From Bdellovibrio sp. 28-41-41 (GTDB lineage: Bacteria > Bdellovibrionota > Bdellovibrionia > Bdellovibrionales > Bdellovibrionaceae), in contig NCGL01000012.1 of the NCBI GenBank assembly GCA_002256935.1, positions 1-52,389 on the forward strand: 52,389 nucleotides of DNA, in the 5' to 3' direction. How positions within the stretch are numbered: the first letter of the stretch is position 1; every line of letters begins with the position of its first letter. Under the pieces are notes generated by a model. That model ran no database searches and was not told where the DNA came from. It saw nothing but the letters and a program-made list of their open reading frames with translations. The translations under genes were made by a program, and so were the position numbers. Positions 51,605 through 52,389 of this stretch are shown one piece after another.

Positions 51605-52389
51605 CTAATTGGCAGCTTGCAATGATTGTAGCTGACCTTGAAGCTGATTGCTGATTGTTTCAAGCTGGCTCTTTTGAGCTTTTAAGTTGTTTAGGGTTGG
51701 GATGTTATGAAGATAGTCTTTACCATAACCAATGATACCAGTACCTAAACCTAAAAATGAACCCGCACCTAGTACGCCAAGTACTAGAGGATGAGCTTTT
51801 GATTTAAAAGCGATCATAGTACCCGCTGCCAAAGCCACACCGGCACCTAATGCTACCGCATTTTGGATAGGAGTTATGCTACCTTCTGTTTTATCGATCG
51901 CTGCATTTAGTACTTCTAAAAATCGATCGTTTTTATTTTTAGTGTCTAATATGTAATTAGTTAAATAAGCTTTTCGAACGGAATCATTACACGTGTTTGG
52001 GTTATCCAAAACATATTTTAAATTAGCTTTTCTTTCTTGGATTCCTTCAGCAAGAGAGAAGTGGGTTTTGATATCTTTTTTTCCTTCTTTAACCGCTTTA
52101 TTGGCATAGATTAAAGACGAAATTAACGAAATTCCCGCGCCAACATAATCGCCAGAAACAGCCGCAGAAACCGCATCTTGTCCTTCCATTGCCGCCGCAG
52201 CGGTACTACCAAGAACACGTAACGATGAATCATTATTGATTACATCTTGAGTCGCTTCCATGATTTTAATTTGGTTTAACTCTAGTTGAAGTTCGCGTGA
52301 GCATGGATGCGTGTTTGGAACTGTGATTTCAGATTCCTTTTTCCAACCGCTTAAAAGACCACCGGCAGCGGATGCTGACTGAGTCAATA
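51605..52389 (-). CDS. Exported hypothetical protein (cut by window edge)
   Basis: At least 260 residues; the frame is open at the window end, so the true start probably lies beyond it (the in-frame TTG at 52387 would leave only SASA-AGG of a signal peptide). The mature part is helical, with a Gly/Ala-rich hydrophobic region (AVALGAGVALAAGTMIA and LVLGVLGAGSFLGLG) and a coiled-coil-like C-terminus (LNNLKAQKSQLETISNQ, then LQGQLQSLQA). Paired with the gene at 50951. No function assigned. Confidence 0.65.
   Translation of the reverse strand, partial: LTQSASAAGGLLSGWKKESEITVPNTHPCSRELQLELNQIKIMEATQDVINNDSSLRVLGSTAAAAMEGQDAVSAAVSGDYVGAGISLISSLIYANKAVKEGKKDIKTHFSLAEGIQERKANLKYVLDNPNTCNDSVRKAYLTNYILDTKNKNDRFLEVLNAAIDKTEGSITPIQNAVALGAGVALAAGTMIAFKSKAHPLVLGVLGAGSFLGLGTGIIGYGKDYLHNIPTLNNLKAQKSQLETISNQLQGQLQSLQAAN

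Overview
The window looks like chromosomal DNA from an AT-rich Gram-negative member of the Bdellovibrionota, probably a Bdellovibrio or Pseudobdellovibrio relative. This rests on many lipoprotein and signal-peptide genes, a flagellar block with csrA next to fliW, menaquinone rather than ubiquinone genes, a FAM20/HipA-like exported kinase, an L,D-transpeptidase-like protein and an ELWxxDGT repeat lipoprotein. The assignment is inferred from gene content and cannot be confirmed without a search. No rRNA, tRNA, CRISPR array or intact insertion sequence was seen.

Layout. 1-3.6 kb: the 3' end of nth, an exported kinase-like gene, a decayed 3-hydroxybutyrate dehydrogenase, an aldehyde-dehydrogenase-fold protein without its catalytic residues, a 53-codon small gene and a HIT gene. 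3.6-9.8 kb (minus strand): gltA, then an apparent operon read from 9.8 kb down of polyprenyl diphosphate synthase, a UbiA-like membrane protein, rsmJ, a polytopic membrane protein and a SpoIIE-like phosphatase that has lost its metal ligands. 10-11.3 kb: a CxxC-type metal-binding protein and an exported superoxide dismutase. 11.3-16 kb is accessory DNA: remnants of a metallo-beta-lactamase-fold gene, an IS91-type transposase, a GGDEF protein and an AraC regulator surround a large AT-rich ELWxxDGT lipoprotein gene. 16-33.3 kb holds an L,D-transpeptidase homologue with Ala at the catalytic Cys, alaS, pcrA/uvrD, an exported nuclease-like protein, a DUF155/RMD1 protein, a metallopeptidase-like lipoprotein with an outer-membrane partner, an alkaline-phosphatase-fold protein, a SPOR protein, an inositol monophosphatase, a RarD transporter and two unknowns.

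33.4-40.2 kb is the flagellar/CsrA block: flgM, flgN, flgK, flgL, a small secreted three-repeat protein, lepB, an XRE repressor with a membrane partner, csrA and fliW. FlgM holds sigma-28, FlgN chaperones FlgK and FlgL, and FliW antagonises CsrA, so the block joins hook-filament junction assembly to post-transcriptional control. 40.3-45.4 kb: a single-domain asparaginase and the tightly overlapping menB-menA-menC-menE-ferredoxin operon. 45.5-50 kb: a complete branched-chain amino-acid ABC transporter (livK-H-M-G-F). 50.1-52.4 kb: a membrane PilZ protein and two unknown envelope genes.

The most unusual signal is a pair of about 120-nt elements, one just upstream of flgK (34374-34490) and one upstream of csrA (38920-39040). 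Their 77-nt cores differ at only 7 positions, while the flanking arms are unrelated between copies yet complementary within each copy over 20-22 bp. This fits either a structured RNA with a covarying closing stem or a small mobile element that inserts into hairpin loops. A second theme is protein families kept as folds without catalytic residues: the aldehyde dehydrogenase, SpoIIE-like phosphatase and L,D-transpeptidase homologues.
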